Positions 23,237 through 32,082 of a stretch of DNA of 64,000 bases are shown piece by piece. This stretch comes from G965247775 sp965247775 (lineage in GTDB: Bacteria > Chloroflexota > Dehalococcoidia > Bin125): assembly GCA_965247775.1 (NCBI GenBank), contig OZ252031.1, positions 2,666,001 through 2,730,000 of the forward strand, written 5' to 3'. The notes under the pieces were generated by a model that was given only the letters and a program-made list of their open reading frames with translations, was not told where the DNA came from and ran no database searches. Every line of letters starts with the position of its first letter. Position 1 is the first letter of the stretch. Both the position numbers and the translations under genes were made by a program.

Positions 23237-24340
23237 TCAGAGGTTGAAGAGGATGTGGAGCACGTCGCCGTCCTGGACCTCGTAGAGCTTGCCCTCGGTG
23301 TGCTGGAGGGCGCGCTTCTTGGCCTCCGCCTCCGATCCCGCCTCGAGGAGGTCGTCCCAGGCAACGACCTCGGCGCGGATGAAGCCATGGGCGAGGTCGG
23401 TGTGGATCTTGCCCGCGGCCTCCTGCGCGTTCTCGCCGCCGCGGACCGTCCAGGCGCGACATTCGTCCTCGCCGACGGTGAAGAAGGAGCGCAGGCCGAG
23501 GATGGCGTAGGAGAGGCGCAGGGCGGTGGCGAGGGCGCCCTCCGTCGCGCCCACCTGGCGGCGGTACTCGTCGGCCTCCGCGGGCGTGAGCGCGCCGAGT
23601 TCCATCTCCAGGGCGGCGCAGACGGCGGTGGTGGCGGTCCCGGCCGGCTCCTGATCCGGGCGGGAGCGGTCCGCGATCTCGCCCGCGCGGCCGGCGTCGG
23701 CTTCGTTGATGTTGAGCAGAGTGAGCAGGGGGCGGTCGGTGAGGAAGCGGTAGTGGCGGAGCGTCTTCCGCTCCTCCTCGCGGAGCGTCATGGCGCGAAC
23801 CGGGGACCCGTCGGTCAGCCCGTCTTGGATCCGGCGCAGAAGGGCGGCGTCCCGCTCGACGGCGTCCCGCTCGGAGGCCTTGAGCGCCTTGCTCTCGGCG
23901 GCGATGCGCTGCAGGCGCTTTTCGACCAGGGCCAGGTCGGCGAAGACCAGCTCCAGCACCATGGCCTCGATGTCGCGAGCCGGATCGATGGTTTCCTGGG
24001 GGTGGGGCACCGCGTCGTTCTGGAAGGCGCGGACGACATGGATCAGGGCGTCCATCTGGCTCAGCTGGTCCAAGAAACGCGTCTCGGGTCCGGCCGACGC
24101 GCCCTCACCGCTGCTGAAGCCGGCGCCGGGGAAGTCCACGTATTGCAGGTCGGCGGGAGTGTGCTTCTTGGGCCGGTAGAGGGCGCTGAGCTGGTTCAGG
24201 CGTTCGTCGGGCACCTTGATCACGCCGAGGTGGGCGTCCTGGTGGGTGCTGAAGCCCACCGCGTGCTCGGCGCCGGTGACGGCGTTGAAGAGCGACGTTT
24301 TGCCACTGCGCTCGAAGCCGATGATGCCCAGCTCAAGCAC
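23237..24340 (-). CDS. YchF-like (OLA1-type) P-loop NTPase with TGS domain
   Basis: A 367-residue Obg-like ATPase. The C-terminus is typical YchF (DUF933/TGS): FFTVGEDECRAWTVRGG, then AAGKIHTDLAHGFIRAEVV and DGDVLHILFNL. The G4 position reads NINEAD, matching the N-x-x-E signature that gives YchF its ATP preference. The N-terminal P-loop is unusual: GFERSGKTS in place of G-x-P-N-V-G-K-S, and the G3 region is VDFPGAGFS. It may be a divergent paralog rather than the main YchF. YchF binds ribosomes and responds to stress. Confidence 0.87.
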   Translation of the reverse strand: MLELGIIGFERSGKTSLFNAVTGAEHAVGFSTHQDAHLGVIKVPDERLNQLSALYRPKKHTPADLQYVDFPGAGFSSGEGASAGPETRFLDQLSQMDALIHVVRAFQNDAVPHPQETIDPARDIEAMVLELVFADLALVEKRLQRIAAESKALKASERDAVERDAALLRRIQDGLTDGSPVRAMTLREEERKTLRHYRFLTDRPLLTLLNINEADAGRAGEIADRSRPDQEPAGTATTAVCAALEMELGALTPAEADEYRRQVGATEGALATALRLSYAILGLRSFFTVGEDECRAWTVRGGENAQEAAGKIHTDLAHGFIRAEVVAWDDLLEAGSEAEAKKRALQHTEGKLYEVQDGDVLHILFNL

Positions 24341-24362
24341 GCGGGTGACCTCCCCCGGGCGG

Positions 24363-24872
24363 CTACTCAGCCCATTTCGGGATCTCGGCGTCGAAGGCGT
24401 CGTAGAAGGAGACGTAGGGCTTGATATCGAGCACGGGGGTGCCGTCTACAACATCCAGGCCGACGACGCGCACAAGGTTCCCCCGTACCCCTTCCAGGGG
24501 GACGATGCTGACGGCGAGCGGATTGGGGCGATGCGCGGTGCGGGTGGCGAAGACGCCGACCTCCGGGGAGGAGGCGTCGCCGCTGGGGCGGATGCGGAGC
24601 AGGGCACGGCCCTCGTCCGTGACCCGATCCAGCCAGGTGAGGACGAAGAGGTGGCTGAAGCCGCCGAGACCGTCGAGGGCGGGCAGGAACTCATCGCGGA
24701 AGACGAGTTCGGAGCGGATCTGGGCCCAGGTGCGGCCGCTGGTGTCGTGGATGGCGTTGCGCACGACGGCGACGGGGGCGAAGTCGCCGATCACCTCCGG
24801 CAGGGATCGCAGCGCTTGCTCTCGCGCGGCGCTGGGGCTGGTGAGGTGCAGTTTCTCCCGCCAGGTGACCAT
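24363..24872 (-). CDS. TrmO/TsaA-like tRNA methyltransferase
   Basis: A 169-residue TsaA/YaeB-fold protein. The family uses S-adenosylmethionine to methylate N6-threonylcarbamoyladenosine in tRNA. The signature VFATRTAHRPNPLAVSIV near residue 105 is followed by DVVDGTPVLDIKPYV, both diagnostic. The N-terminal ~30 residues differ from E. coli TrmO and the C-terminal extension is absent. ATG 24872 is chosen because family-like sequence starts there; codons further upstream are low-complexity. Confidence 0.85.
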   Translation of the reverse strand: MVTWREKLHLTSPSAAREQALRSLPEVIGDFAPVAVVRNAIHDTSGRTWAQIRSELVFRDEFLPALDGLGGFSHLFVLTWLDRVTDEGRALLRIRPSGDASSPEVGVFATRTAHRPNPLAVSIVPLEGVRGNLVRVVGLDVVDGTPVLDIKPYVSFYDAFDAEIPKWAE

Positions 24873-24983
24873 GCGCGGATCCTCAGATCGTCGGGCCGGG
24901 GCGGGCGGGGGCGGCCGCCGCACGGGGCCGCCAGTGTCGCACGAGGGCGCGGGCGGGCGCAGCTCAGCGGTGTCGCCCACGGC

Positions 24984-25012
24984 CTGTTTCTGCATCTGGT
25001 GACTGGTACACT
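24984..25012 (+). promoter_or_regulatory. Possible gyrB promoter
   Basis: TACACT (25007-25012) with CTGTTT 17 bp upstream (24984-24989), 54 nt before the gyrB ATG. The -35 match is weak. Confidence 0.35.
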
Positions 25013-25065
25013 GGGAGGGTCACCGCGTCGGCGGGGACTCGCGACGCACACCGCCGGGACAGCGC

Positions 25066-27024
25066 ATGGCCAGAGCCAAAAGCGACTACACCGCCTCCGA
25101 CATCCAGGTGCTCGAAGGGATGGAGGCCGTGCGCCGCCGTCCCGGCATGTACATCGGCTCCACGGACGAGCGTGGCCTGCACCACCTGGTCTACGAGATC
25201 GTGGATAACGCCGTCGACGAAGCGATGGCGGGCTATTGCGACCGCGTGGAGATCACGATCGGGGCCGACGACTGGGTGACCGTGCGCGACAACGGCCGTG
25301 GCATCCCGGTGGACCAGCACAAGAAAACCGGCAAGTCGGCGCTGGAGACGGTGCTCACGGTGCTCCACGCCGGAGGCAAGTTCGGCGGCGGCGGCTACAA
25401 GGTCTCCGGTGGCCTGCACGGGGTGGGGGCGTCGGTGGTCAACGCGCTCTCCGAGACGCTGGAGGCCGAGGTCCGACGGGACGGCAAGGTGACGCGGCAG
25501 ACGTATCACCGCGGCGTCGCCACGGCGCGGCCGAAGAGCGCGCCGCTGCCGCGGGCCCGGCGGGGTGAGGCGCGGGCGGCGCGGACCGGCACCACGGTCC
25601 GCTGGCTGGGCGACCCAGAGGTCTTCGAGCATCTGCACTACGACTTCGACACGCTGGCGCAGCGCTTCCGCGAGATCGCCTACCTGAATCGCGGTCTCTG
25701 GATCCGGCTGGGCGATGAGCGGCCCACGCTGGCCGAGCCGGCGCAGCCGACGCGGGAGTCGAACTTCTACTTCGAGGGCGGGATCCGTTCCTTCGTGCGG
25801 CATTTGAACCGCGATCGGCAGGTGCTGCAGCCCTTTCCCTTCGACTGCAAGCGGGAGGTGGAGGGCGCCTCGATCGAGATCGCGCTGCAGTACAACGACG
25901 GCTTCAACGAGCAGGTCTATGCCTTCGCGAATACGATCAACACGATCGACGGCGGCAGCCACCTGACGGGCTTTCGCTCGGCCCTGACGCGGGTGCTGAA
26001 CGGCTACGCGCGGCGGGCCAAGGTACTGCGCGACGCCGATCCCAACCTCACGGCCGAGGACGTGCGGGAGGGGCTGACGGCCGTGGTGAGCGTCAAGATC
26101 GGGGAGCCCCAGTTCGAGGGGCAGACGAAGACCCGCTTGGGCAACCCGGAGGTCAAAGGGCAGACGGAATCCGTCGTGAGCGAGACCCTGGCGGAGTATC
26201 TGGACGGCAACCCCCGCGAGGCGCGGCGGATCATTGAGAAGTGCCTGACCTCGGCGCGGGCGCGGGAGGCGGCGCGCAAAGCGCGGGATCTGGTGGTGCG
26301 CAAAGGCGCGCTGGAGGGCGCGACGCTGCCCGGCAAGCTGGCCGATTGCACGGAGCGCGATCCGGCGCTCTGCGAGATTTACATCGTCGAGGGGGATTCG
26401 GCGGGCGGGACAGCCAAGCAGGGCCGGGACCGCCGGACACAGGCCATCCTGCCGCTGCGGGGCAAGGTGCTGAACGTGGAGAAGGCGCGGCTGGACAAGC
26501 TCCTGGCGCACGAGTCGTTCCGGACGCTGATCACGGCGCTGGGGACGAACATCCGCGACGAGTTCAACTTGGAGAAGCTGCGCTACCACAAGGTCATCAT
26601 CATGACCGACGCGGACGTGGACGGGGCGCACATCCGGGCCTTGCTGCTGACCTTCTTCTTCCGCTTCATGCGCGAACTGATCGAGGCGGGGCACCTGTAC
26701 ATCGCGCAGCCCCCGCTGTACCGGGTGCAGAACGGGAAGAGCGCCACCTGGCTCTACAGCGACTCCGACTTGGAGCGGCACCTGGCCACGCTCAAGGGGG
26801 GCGCGAAGCACAGCGTGCAGCGCTACAAGGGGCTGGGGGAGATGAACGCGGATCAGCTCTGGGACACGACGATGAACCCGTCCGACCGGCTCATGCTGCA
26901 GGTCCAGATCAAGGACGAGATCGACGCGGACCACCTCTTCGCCCAGTTGATGGGCGACGACGTGCCGGCGCGGCGGAAGTTCATCGAGAGTCACGCGGAC
27001 CAAGTGGTCAACCTCGATGTCTGA
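25066..27024 (+). CDS. gyrB: DNA gyrase subunit B
   Basis: A 652-residue type IIA topoisomerase ATPase subunit, which with GyrA introduces negative supercoils. It shows the GHKL ATPase motifs (EIVDNAVDEA, DNGRGIPV, GGLHGVGASVVNALS), the transducer domain, then TOPRIM (VEGDSAGGTAKQGRD and DADVDGAHIRALL) and the C-terminal QRYKGLGEMN block. Length and domain order fit the short GyrB form. It lies about 5 kb from dnaA and starts a short plus-strand run with two uncharacterised genes. gyrA is not in the window. Confidence 0.97.
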   Translation: MARAKSDYTASDIQVLEGMEAVRRRPGMYIGSTDERGLHHLVYEIVDNAVDEAMAGYCDRVEITIGADDWVTVRDNGRGIPVDQHKKTGKSALETVLTVLHAGGKFGGGGYKVSGGLHGVGASVVNALSETLEAEVRRDGKVTRQTYHRGVATARPKSAPLPRARRGEARAARTGTTVRWLGDPEVFEHLHYDFDTLAQRFREIAYLNRGLWIRLGDERPTLAEPAQPTRESNFYFEGGIRSFVRHLNRDRQVLQPFPFDCKREVEGASIEIALQYNDGFNEQVYAFANTINTIDGGSHLTGFRSALTRVLNGYARRAKVLRDADPNLTAEDVREGLTAVVSVKIGEPQFEGQTKTRLGNPEVKGQTESVVSETLAEYLDGNPREARRIIEKCLTSARAREAARKARDLVVRKGALEGATLPGKLADCTERDPALCEIYIVEGDSAGGTAKQGRDRRTQAILPLRGKVLNVEKARLDKLLAHESFRTLITALGTNIRDEFNLEKLRYHKVIIMTDADVDGAHIRALLLTFFFRFMRELIEAGHLYIAQPPLYRVQNGKSATWLYSDSDLERHLATLKGGAKHSVQRYKGLGEMNADQLWDTTMNPSDRLMLQVQIKDEIDADHLFAQLMGDDVPARRKFIESHADQVVNLDV

Positions 27025-27040
27025 CGGCTAGCGCTGCGCC

Positions 27041-27481
27041 GTGCCCGCCCTCTACGTGGAGAGCGACGCACCCGAGCCCGGTCCCTTCCGCTTCCGGAGC
27101 GATGCCGGCGCGCTGCTGGCGCTGATCTCCTTCGGTGTCGCGGAGCCTTTCGGCACACAGCACCCGCTGACGGAATTTGTGCGGCGCCTGAAGCGGCAGC
27201 ACGCCGTGGAGGTGGAGCCGCTGCTGACCTTCTACGACCGGGACGTGGAGGACGCCGAGGATGCAGCGAAGCTGGAGGCCGCCTGGCAGCCGGCGCCGGC
27301 TCTGCGCGACTGCCTGGACGCGATCGGGGCCGCGCTGCGCGCCGACGCGGCGCTGGCGGCGTACCTGAGCGAGACGCCGGAGCTGCCCGCGCTGCTCCTG
27401 GAGCTGCGGCAGATGGCAGCCTGGGCGGCGACGCGCGAGGCCCGCATCCGGATGAGCTTCAGCCTGGGCGTGGCGGGCTAG
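27041..27481 (+). CDS. Uncharacterised protein downstream of gyrB
   Basis: A 146-residue protein from GTG 27041, 17 nt after gyrB. It is mostly helical with a high alanine and leucine content and no membrane segment; FYDRDVEDAEDAAKLEAAW is the only charged, helix-like stretch. I do not recognise a family. Codon use and spacing match its neighbours, and it is followed at 8 nt by a methyltransferase-like gene, so the three genes probably form one operon. Confidence 0.72.
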   Translation: MPALYVESDAPEPGPFRFRSDAGALLALISFGVAEPFGTQHPLTEFVRRLKRQHAVEVEPLLTFYDRDVEDAEDAAKLEAAWQPAPALRDCLDAIGAALRADAALAAYLSETPELPALLLELRQMAAWAATREARIRMSFSLGVAG

Positions 27482-27489
27482 GCGCTGCG

Positions 27490-28194
27490 ATGGGCGCGTC
27501 GCCGGCCGGTGGCGGATATCCTCGGGCCCCGACGTGGCGCGACGGCATCCCCGTGCCGCTGCGTCGCTGGTGGCGTGGCTACCCACGGCTGCTCTTGGAG
27601 GACACGGGCGCCGTCCTCCTGCCGGGCGCGCTGCCCCTGCGCCGCGAGGACCGGCTGCTGGTGCTGTCGGACCGGGCGCTGGCGCTGACCCTGGCGCAGC
27701 GGGCGGGGCTCAGCTGCGCGCCCGTGGTGCTGGGGGAGAGCGGGGCGCCGACGGCGGCGGGGCCGGGGCCGATCGTGTGGGGGGGCGTGGCGGCGCTGCC
27801 CTTCAGCGACGAGTCCTTTACGGTCGTCGTGGCCGGGCACCGCCTGCGGCGCTGGTCGGACGCGGAGGCGGAGGGCTTCCTGCGCGAATGCTGGCGCGTG
27901 CTGACGCACAACGGGCTGGTGGTGCTCTGGGAGGTGGCGCCGTCGCGGTCGGCGCGGGTGAACGCCCTCTGGCAACGGTGGCTGCCGGAGCCGACGCCCC
28001 GCCTGCGCTCGTTCGCGGAGGTGGGGAGGCTGGGGCGGGAAGCGGGGTTCGCTTGGATTCAGACGCTGGGCCTGCGGCCGTTTCTCTGGCCGCCGGGGCC
28101 GCGCCTGGCGGTGCTCCTGCGCAAAGAGCACTACACCCCGCAGACCATTCACCTGGGAGCGGGGGGGGCGCCCCGTTCTGTGGGCACGCCGTAG
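27490..28194 (+). CDS. Methyltransferase-type-11-like protein
   Basis: A 234-residue protein whose central part resembles the second half of a class I SAM methyltransferase: AALPFSDESFTVVVAGHRL, then FLRECWRVLTHNGLVVLWEV. The glycine-rich SAM loop normally found earlier is not evident, so catalytic activity is doubtful. Its 3' end overlaps the convergent nadD gene by 46 bases. Substrate unknown. Confidence 0.72.
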   Translation: MGASPAGGGYPRAPTWRDGIPVPLRRWWRGYPRLLLEDTGAVLLPGALPLRREDRLLVLSDRALALTLAQRAGLSCAPVVLGESGAPTAAGPGPIVWGGVAALPFSDESFTVVVAGHRLRRWSDAEAEGFLRECWRVLTHNGLVVLWEVAPSRSARVNALWQRWLPEPTPRLRSFAEVGRLGREAGFAWIQTLGLRPFLWPPGPRLAVLLRKEHYTPQTIHLGAGGAPRSVGTP

Positions 28195-28781
28195 AGGCCG
28201 TGGCGGCGGATGTAGTCGTCCACCACGGGGGGGAGGTCCTCCCTCGCCGGCCGTCCCGCGGCGAGGCGAGCGCGCACGGCGCTGGCGCTGAGCGGGTCCG
28301 GGCTGAGGCGCAGCCAGTCGACGCGGTCGGCGAGGCCGGGGACGAGCGCCTCTAGATCGGCCCCTCCCAGCTCCGCGCCGGGACGCGCGACGACGGCCAG
28401 ACGGGCCACGGCGATGAGCCGGCGGGGGTGATGCCAGTGCGGCAGGTCGAGCAGGGCGTCACTGCCAAGGATGAACCAGAGCGCCGTCCAGCCCTGGGCG
28501 CGCAGCGCCTCCACCGTGGCCAGGGTGCGGCTCGGCCCGGGGCGGCGGATCTCTGTATCGGAGCAAGCGAAAGCGGGCTCGGCGGCGATGGCGAGCCGGG
28601 TCATCGCCAGACGGTGCGTCGCGGCCGTGACGTTGCGCTCCGCCTTGCGCCAGGGATCGCCGGCGGGGACGAAGAGCACACGAGGCAGGTTCAGGGTGTC
28701 GCGGGCCGCGGCGGCAACGCGCAGATGCATCCGGTGCGGCGGGTCGAAGGTTCCCCCCAGAACGCCCAGGCGGCCGGCCAT
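28149..28781 (-). CDS. nadD: Nicotinate-nucleotide adenylyltransferase
   Basis: A 210-residue nucleotidyltransferase that makes deamido-NAD from nicotinate mononucleotide and ATP. GGTFDPPHRMHL near residue 7 carries the H-x-x-H signature, and LSASAVRARLAAGR near residue 170 is the ISSTxIR-type motif. ATG 28781 lies 2 nt after the obg stop, so the two genes are co-transcribed, an arrangement seen in many bacteria. The C-terminal 15 codons overlap the facing methyltransferase-like gene. Confidence 0.93.
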   Translation of the reverse strand: MAGRLGVLGGTFDPPHRMHLRVAAAARDTLNLPRVLFVPAGDPWRKAERNVTAATHRLAMTRLAIAAEPAFACSDTEIRRPGPSRTLATVEALRAQGWTALWFILGSDALLDLPHWHHPRRLIAVARLAVVARPGAELGGADLEALVPGLADRVDWLRLSPDPLSASAVRARLAAGRPAREDLPPVVDDYIRRHGLYGVPTERGAPPAPR

Positions 28782-28783
28782 GC

Positions 28784-30070
28784 TTAGGCGTCCCAGGCCC
28801 ACTCGGCCGCGCCGACGCGGACCCGGTCGCCGGGGACGAGCCCCGCCTTGCGCAGCGCGCCCGCCACGCCGCGGCGCTCAAGCCAGCGATAGACCTCCTC
28901 CAGGGCGGCATCGTTCTCGGTGTCCATCATCTCAACGAAGGTCTGCACCTGATCACCGTGGACCCGGAAGGCGGTGCCTTCACGCTCCACGCGGTAGCGG
29001 CGGCGATCGGGCCGGGGACGGATCTCGGCCAGGGTTGGGCCGGTCTCGGCGTCGGCGGCACGCGCGGCCTCCCGGCGCAACTCTTGCAGCATCCCCCAGC
29101 AGCGTTGCACCAGGAGGTCCGCACCATCGCCCACGAGCGCGGAGAGCGGGGTCGCTTCCAGGCCGCGGCGCTGCAGGGTGCCGCGCAGCTCCGCCAGGCG
29201 CTGCGCGGCGGCGGGCTGGTCGATCTTGTTGAGGACGACGATCTGGGGGCGGGCAGCGAGATCGGCGTCGTAGGCGCGCAGCTCGGCATCGATTACGCCG
29301 ATGGCGTGGAGAGGGTCGTCCGTGGCGGCATCCACGACGTGCACGAGTACGCGGGTGCGGGCGGTGTGGCGGAGGAAGTCGTGCCCCAGGCCAGCCCCCA
29401 CCGCCGCTCCTTCGATGAGGCCGGGCAGGTCGGCGAGAACGAATTCCTCCCAGCCCACGGGGACGACGCCCAGATAAGGCTCGATGGTGGTGAAGGGGTA
29501 GGCCGCGACGCGCGGGCGCGCGGCGCTGAGCTTTCGCAAGAGGGTTGATTTGCCGGCGTTGGGCAGCCCCACGAGTCCGACGTCGGCGATGAGGCGCAAT
29601 TCCAGGCGGAGCGTGGCACGCTGGCCTTGCTGTCCCCGCTGGGCGACGCGGGGGGCCCGATTGGTGGAACTGCGGAAGAAGCTGTTGCCGTGCCCACCGC
29701 GGCCCCCGCGCGCGACGAGGACGCCCTCGCCTTCCTCCGCCAGGTCCGCGATCTGCTCCTCCGGTTCGCCGCGCAGCCCCAAGCGATGCACGACCGTACC
29801 CGCCGGTACCTCCAGGATCAGATCGGCGCCGTCACGCCCGCGCTTTTTGTTGGTTCCGCCGGGCTGGCCGCGGTCGGCCGCGAAGCGGTGGGTGCGGCGG
29901 TAGCGGCCGAGGGTGTTGACCCGGCGATTCCCGATCAGGATGACATGGCCCCCGCGTCCGCCATGCCCTCCGTCGGGTCCGCCCTCAGGCACGAACTTCT
30001 CGCGGCGAAAGGAGACGGCGCCGCGGCCACCGTCTCCCCCCACGATATCGAGCGTTACCTGGTCAAGCAT
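28784..30070 (-). CDS. obg: Obg/CgtA GTPase
   Basis: A 428-residue ribosome-associated GTPase. The N-terminal glycine-rich Obg fold (VGGDGGRGAVSFRREKFVP), the G domain (G1 GLPNAGKST near residue 163, G3 DLPG, G4 NKID) and the C-terminal OCT domain (RRYRVEREGTAFRVHGDQV) are all present; OCT is typical of Gram-positive and Chloroflexota forms. ATG 30070 is chosen because MLDQVTLDIVGGDGG is the standard N-terminus. A TATACT hexamer ends only 6 nt before the ATG, which would give a leaderless mRNA. Confidence 0.95.
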   Translation of the reverse strand: MLDQVTLDIVGGDGGRGAVSFRREKFVPEGGPDGGHGGRGGHVILIGNRRVNTLGRYRRTHRFAADRGQPGGTNKKRGRDGADLILEVPAGTVVHRLGLRGEPEEQIADLAEEGEGVLVARGGRGGHGNSFFRSSTNRAPRVAQRGQQGQRATLRLELRLIADVGLVGLPNAGKSTLLRKLSAARPRVAAYPFTTIEPYLGVVPVGWEEFVLADLPGLIEGAAVGAGLGHDFLRHTARTRVLVHVVDAATDDPLHAIGVIDAELRAYDADLAARPQIVVLNKIDQPAAAQRLAELRGTLQRRGLEATPLSALVGDGADLLVQRCWGMLQELRREAARAADAETGPTLAEIRPRPDRRRYRVEREGTAFRVHGDQVQTFVEMMDTENDAALEEVYRWLERRGVAGALRKAGLVPGDRVRVGAAEWAWDA

Positions 30071-30076
30071 GCTGCC

Positions 30077-30082
30077 AGTATA
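30077..30082 (-). promoter_or_regulatory. Possible -10 (TATACT) of obg, leaderless arrangement
   Basis: TATACT on the minus strand lies 6 nt before the obg ATG, so transcription would begin at or next to the start codon. No clear -35 hexamer and no Shine-Dalgarno are seen. Confidence 0.4.
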
Positions 30083-30318
30083 TGAACGGCTCTCACCGCT
30101 CTTCACCGCTCGATCGAAGAAGAGAGGGGGAGATCTGTCTGCTGCGTAATCGATCGTGATCGTCGTCGTCGCGTGGAGAGCGGGGAAAGCGTGCAGCGAG
30201 ACGGGCTCCCAGATAAGACTTGACTGACTATCGCGCACGGCGAGCAGTGGACGAGGCCGACGCGGCATGGTCGCAGGTGGATGGAGGAAAGCGCCCCCGC
30301 CGACGGAGGTCTCGCGGC

Positions 30319-30390
30319 TGTGGAGAGGCGGGAGCGCGGTTATCCCCATGCGAGCGGAGATATCCACAGGAACCCCCGCACTTATCCACA
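30319..30390. other. DnaA-box cluster, candidate replication origin
   Basis: The 336-bp gap between obg and dnaA holds a perfect DnaA box, TTATCCACA (30382-30390), two near-matches in the same orientation, ATATCCACA (30360-30368) and TTATCCCCA (30340-30348), and a reversed weaker one (30319-30327). The rest of the gap is less GC-rich than its surroundings, with AT-richer stretches at 30070-30170 and 30215-30235. Position beside dnaA supports an origin or a dnaA-linked regulatory cluster. A DNA-unwinding element could not be confirmed. Confidence 0.55.
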
Positions 30391-30406
30391 TCGGGAGGGA
30401 TGGGGC

Positions 30407-31789
30407 CTAGCGCGCCGCGATCGCGGCTCGGATCTCCGTGAGGTCGCGCCGAACGTCGGGATCGTGCTCTAGGAGCTTTTCAATGCGGCGGAAGCCGTGC
30501 AGGACCGTGGTGTGGTCGCGGCCGCCGAGGATGCGGCCGATCTGGGCGTAGGACTGGTGAGAGACATCGCGCAGGAGGTACATCGCCAGGTGGCGGGCGT
30601 AGGCGACTTGCTTCTCGCGGCGCTTGCTGATGAGGGCGTCGACGGGGACGTTGGTGACTTGCGCGACGGCCTCGAGGATGACGGAGGGCATGGGGACGGC
30701 GGTGCGGGGAGTGGAGGTGATGACGGAGAGGGCCTCGGCGGCAAGTTCGCGGGAGATCGGCTGGCGCTGGAGACGGGCCAAGGCGGCGATGCGATTGAGC
30801 GCGCCCTCTAGCTGACGAATGTTGTCCTGGACACGGTGCGCGATCAGGAGGAGGACTTCTTCGGGCACTTGGAGGCCATCGCGCTCGGCCTTGGAGCGCA
30901 GGATGGCGAGCCGGGTTTCCACGTCCGGGGTGGCGATGTCGACAATGAGACCCCACTCGAAGCGGGAGCGCAGGCGCTCCTCGAGCAGGGTGAGGAGCTT
31001 GGGCGAGACGTCGCTGTTGATGACGATCTGGCGGCCGCGGGTGTAGAGGGCATCGAAGGTGTGGAAGAACTCTTCCTGGGTCTGCTCGCCGCGACTGATG
31101 AACTGGATATCGTCCACGAGGAGGATGTCGACGTTGCGGTACTTCTCGCGGAAGCGCTCCATCGAGTGCTCGCGGAGGGCGGTGACGAACTCGTTGGTAT
31201 AGGTTTCGGCACTGACGTAGATGGTTCGGAGCCGCGGGGCCGTGATGTGGGCGATGGCATGGAGGAGGTGGGTCTTGCCGAGCCCGGTGCCGCCGTAGAT
31301 GAAGAGCGGATTGTACGTCTGGCTGGGATGATCGGCCACGGCCACGGCGGCGGCATGGGCGAGGCGATTGCTGCGCCCGACAACGAAGTTCTCAAACGTG
31401 TAGTGCGGCACCAGGACCGGCCGGGCGTGTGAGGAACCGGCGCGGGAGCCGCCGGGCAAGGGCGCAGCGGGGGGGCCTTCCGGATCGCGGACCCGGACGA
31501 TCAAGTCGAAGTTGAGGCGGCGGCCGGCGACGGCGGCGAGCGCTTCGGACATAGCGGGGGAGTACTGGGTGGTGAGGGCCTCGCGGGCGAAGTCGGAGGC
31601 GACGCCGATCTCCAGGACGCCGCCGCGCATGCCGATGGCGTAAGTGTCGGCGAGCCAGGTTTCGAAGGAGGGTCCGGGCACAACGCGGCGCAGCCGGTCC
31701 AAGACACGGCACCACAGTTCCGACGGGGCGGGCGTTTGCGCCGACCGATCGGCTGCGCGGTCTGGGGAGTCGCCGGGTCCGGGCGACAT
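30407..31789 (-). CDS. dnaA: Chromosomal replication initiator DnaA
   Basis: A 460-residue initiator. Domain I (LWCRVLDRLRRVVPGPSFETWLADTYAI) is followed by a short linker, the AAA+ domain (YTFENFVVGRSNRLAHAA, Walker A GGTGLGKTH, Walker B ILLVDDIQFI) and the DNA-binding domain IV with the DnaA signature GGRDHTTVLHGFRRIE. ATG 31789 gives the normal length; the frame upstream is low-complexity. No strong Shine-Dalgarno is visible. dnaN and recF are not adjacent: dnaA faces away from coaX, with obg on its other side. Confidence 0.97.
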   Translation of the reverse strand: MSPGPGDSPDRAADRSAQTPAPSELWCRVLDRLRRVVPGPSFETWLADTYAIGMRGGVLEIGVASDFAREALTTQYSPAMSEALAAVAGRRLNFDLIVRVRDPEGPPAAPLPGGSRAGSSHARPVLVPHYTFENFVVGRSNRLAHAAAVAVADHPSQTYNPLFIYGGTGLGKTHLLHAIAHITAPRLRTIYVSAETYTNEFVTALREHSMERFREKYRNVDILLVDDIQFISRGEQTQEEFFHTFDALYTRGRQIVINSDVSPKLLTLLEERLRSRFEWGLIVDIATPDVETRLAILRSKAERDGLQVPEEVLLLIAHRVQDNIRQLEGALNRIAALARLQRQPISRELAAEALSVITSTPRTAVPMPSVILEAVAQVTNVPVDALISKRREKQVAYARHLAMYLLRDVSHQSYAQIGRILGGRDHTTVLHGFRRIEKLLEHDPDVRRDLTEIRAAIAAR

Positions 31790-31938
31790 GTCTGAGAGTG
31801 TTTCCCGTCTGTCCCCACGACCGGTCCCAGCCGCTGCCGACGGGAGCGCCACCGCCGCGTCCGGGTACCAACCGTGGTCCGTTTCTATCTGGGCCGAGCA
31901 CGGCCCGGGAGAGAATATGCGCGCGATGAGGCGCTGAC

Positions 31939-31957
31939 AACCCGTGGTAGACGGGTT
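31939..31957. repeat. Perfect inverted repeat in the dnaA-coaX divergent gap
   Basis: AACCCGT-GGTAG-ACGGGTT is a perfect 7-bp inverted repeat between the divergent dnaA and coaX genes (gap 31790-32082, 293 bp). It could be an operator or a hairpin in the coaX leader. TACGCT at 32037-32042 is a weak -10 candidate for coaX. No DnaA box was found in this gap. Confidence 0.5.
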
Positions 31958-32082
31958 ACTCGCAAGGGGGGCTCCGCCCTGTCGCCGCGGGCGCGGCGGC
32001 AAGGGGGCCGGTACACCCGCGCGCCCTGGGGCGCTGTACGCTGCGCGCTGCCTGGGGACGGGCGCGGACGGGGGCCCGACGA

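Noticed and set aside
24964..27003. A minus-strand open frame of 679 codons
   Set aside because: Exact antisense of gyrB with leucine/arginine/glutamine-rich, non-protein-like sequence.
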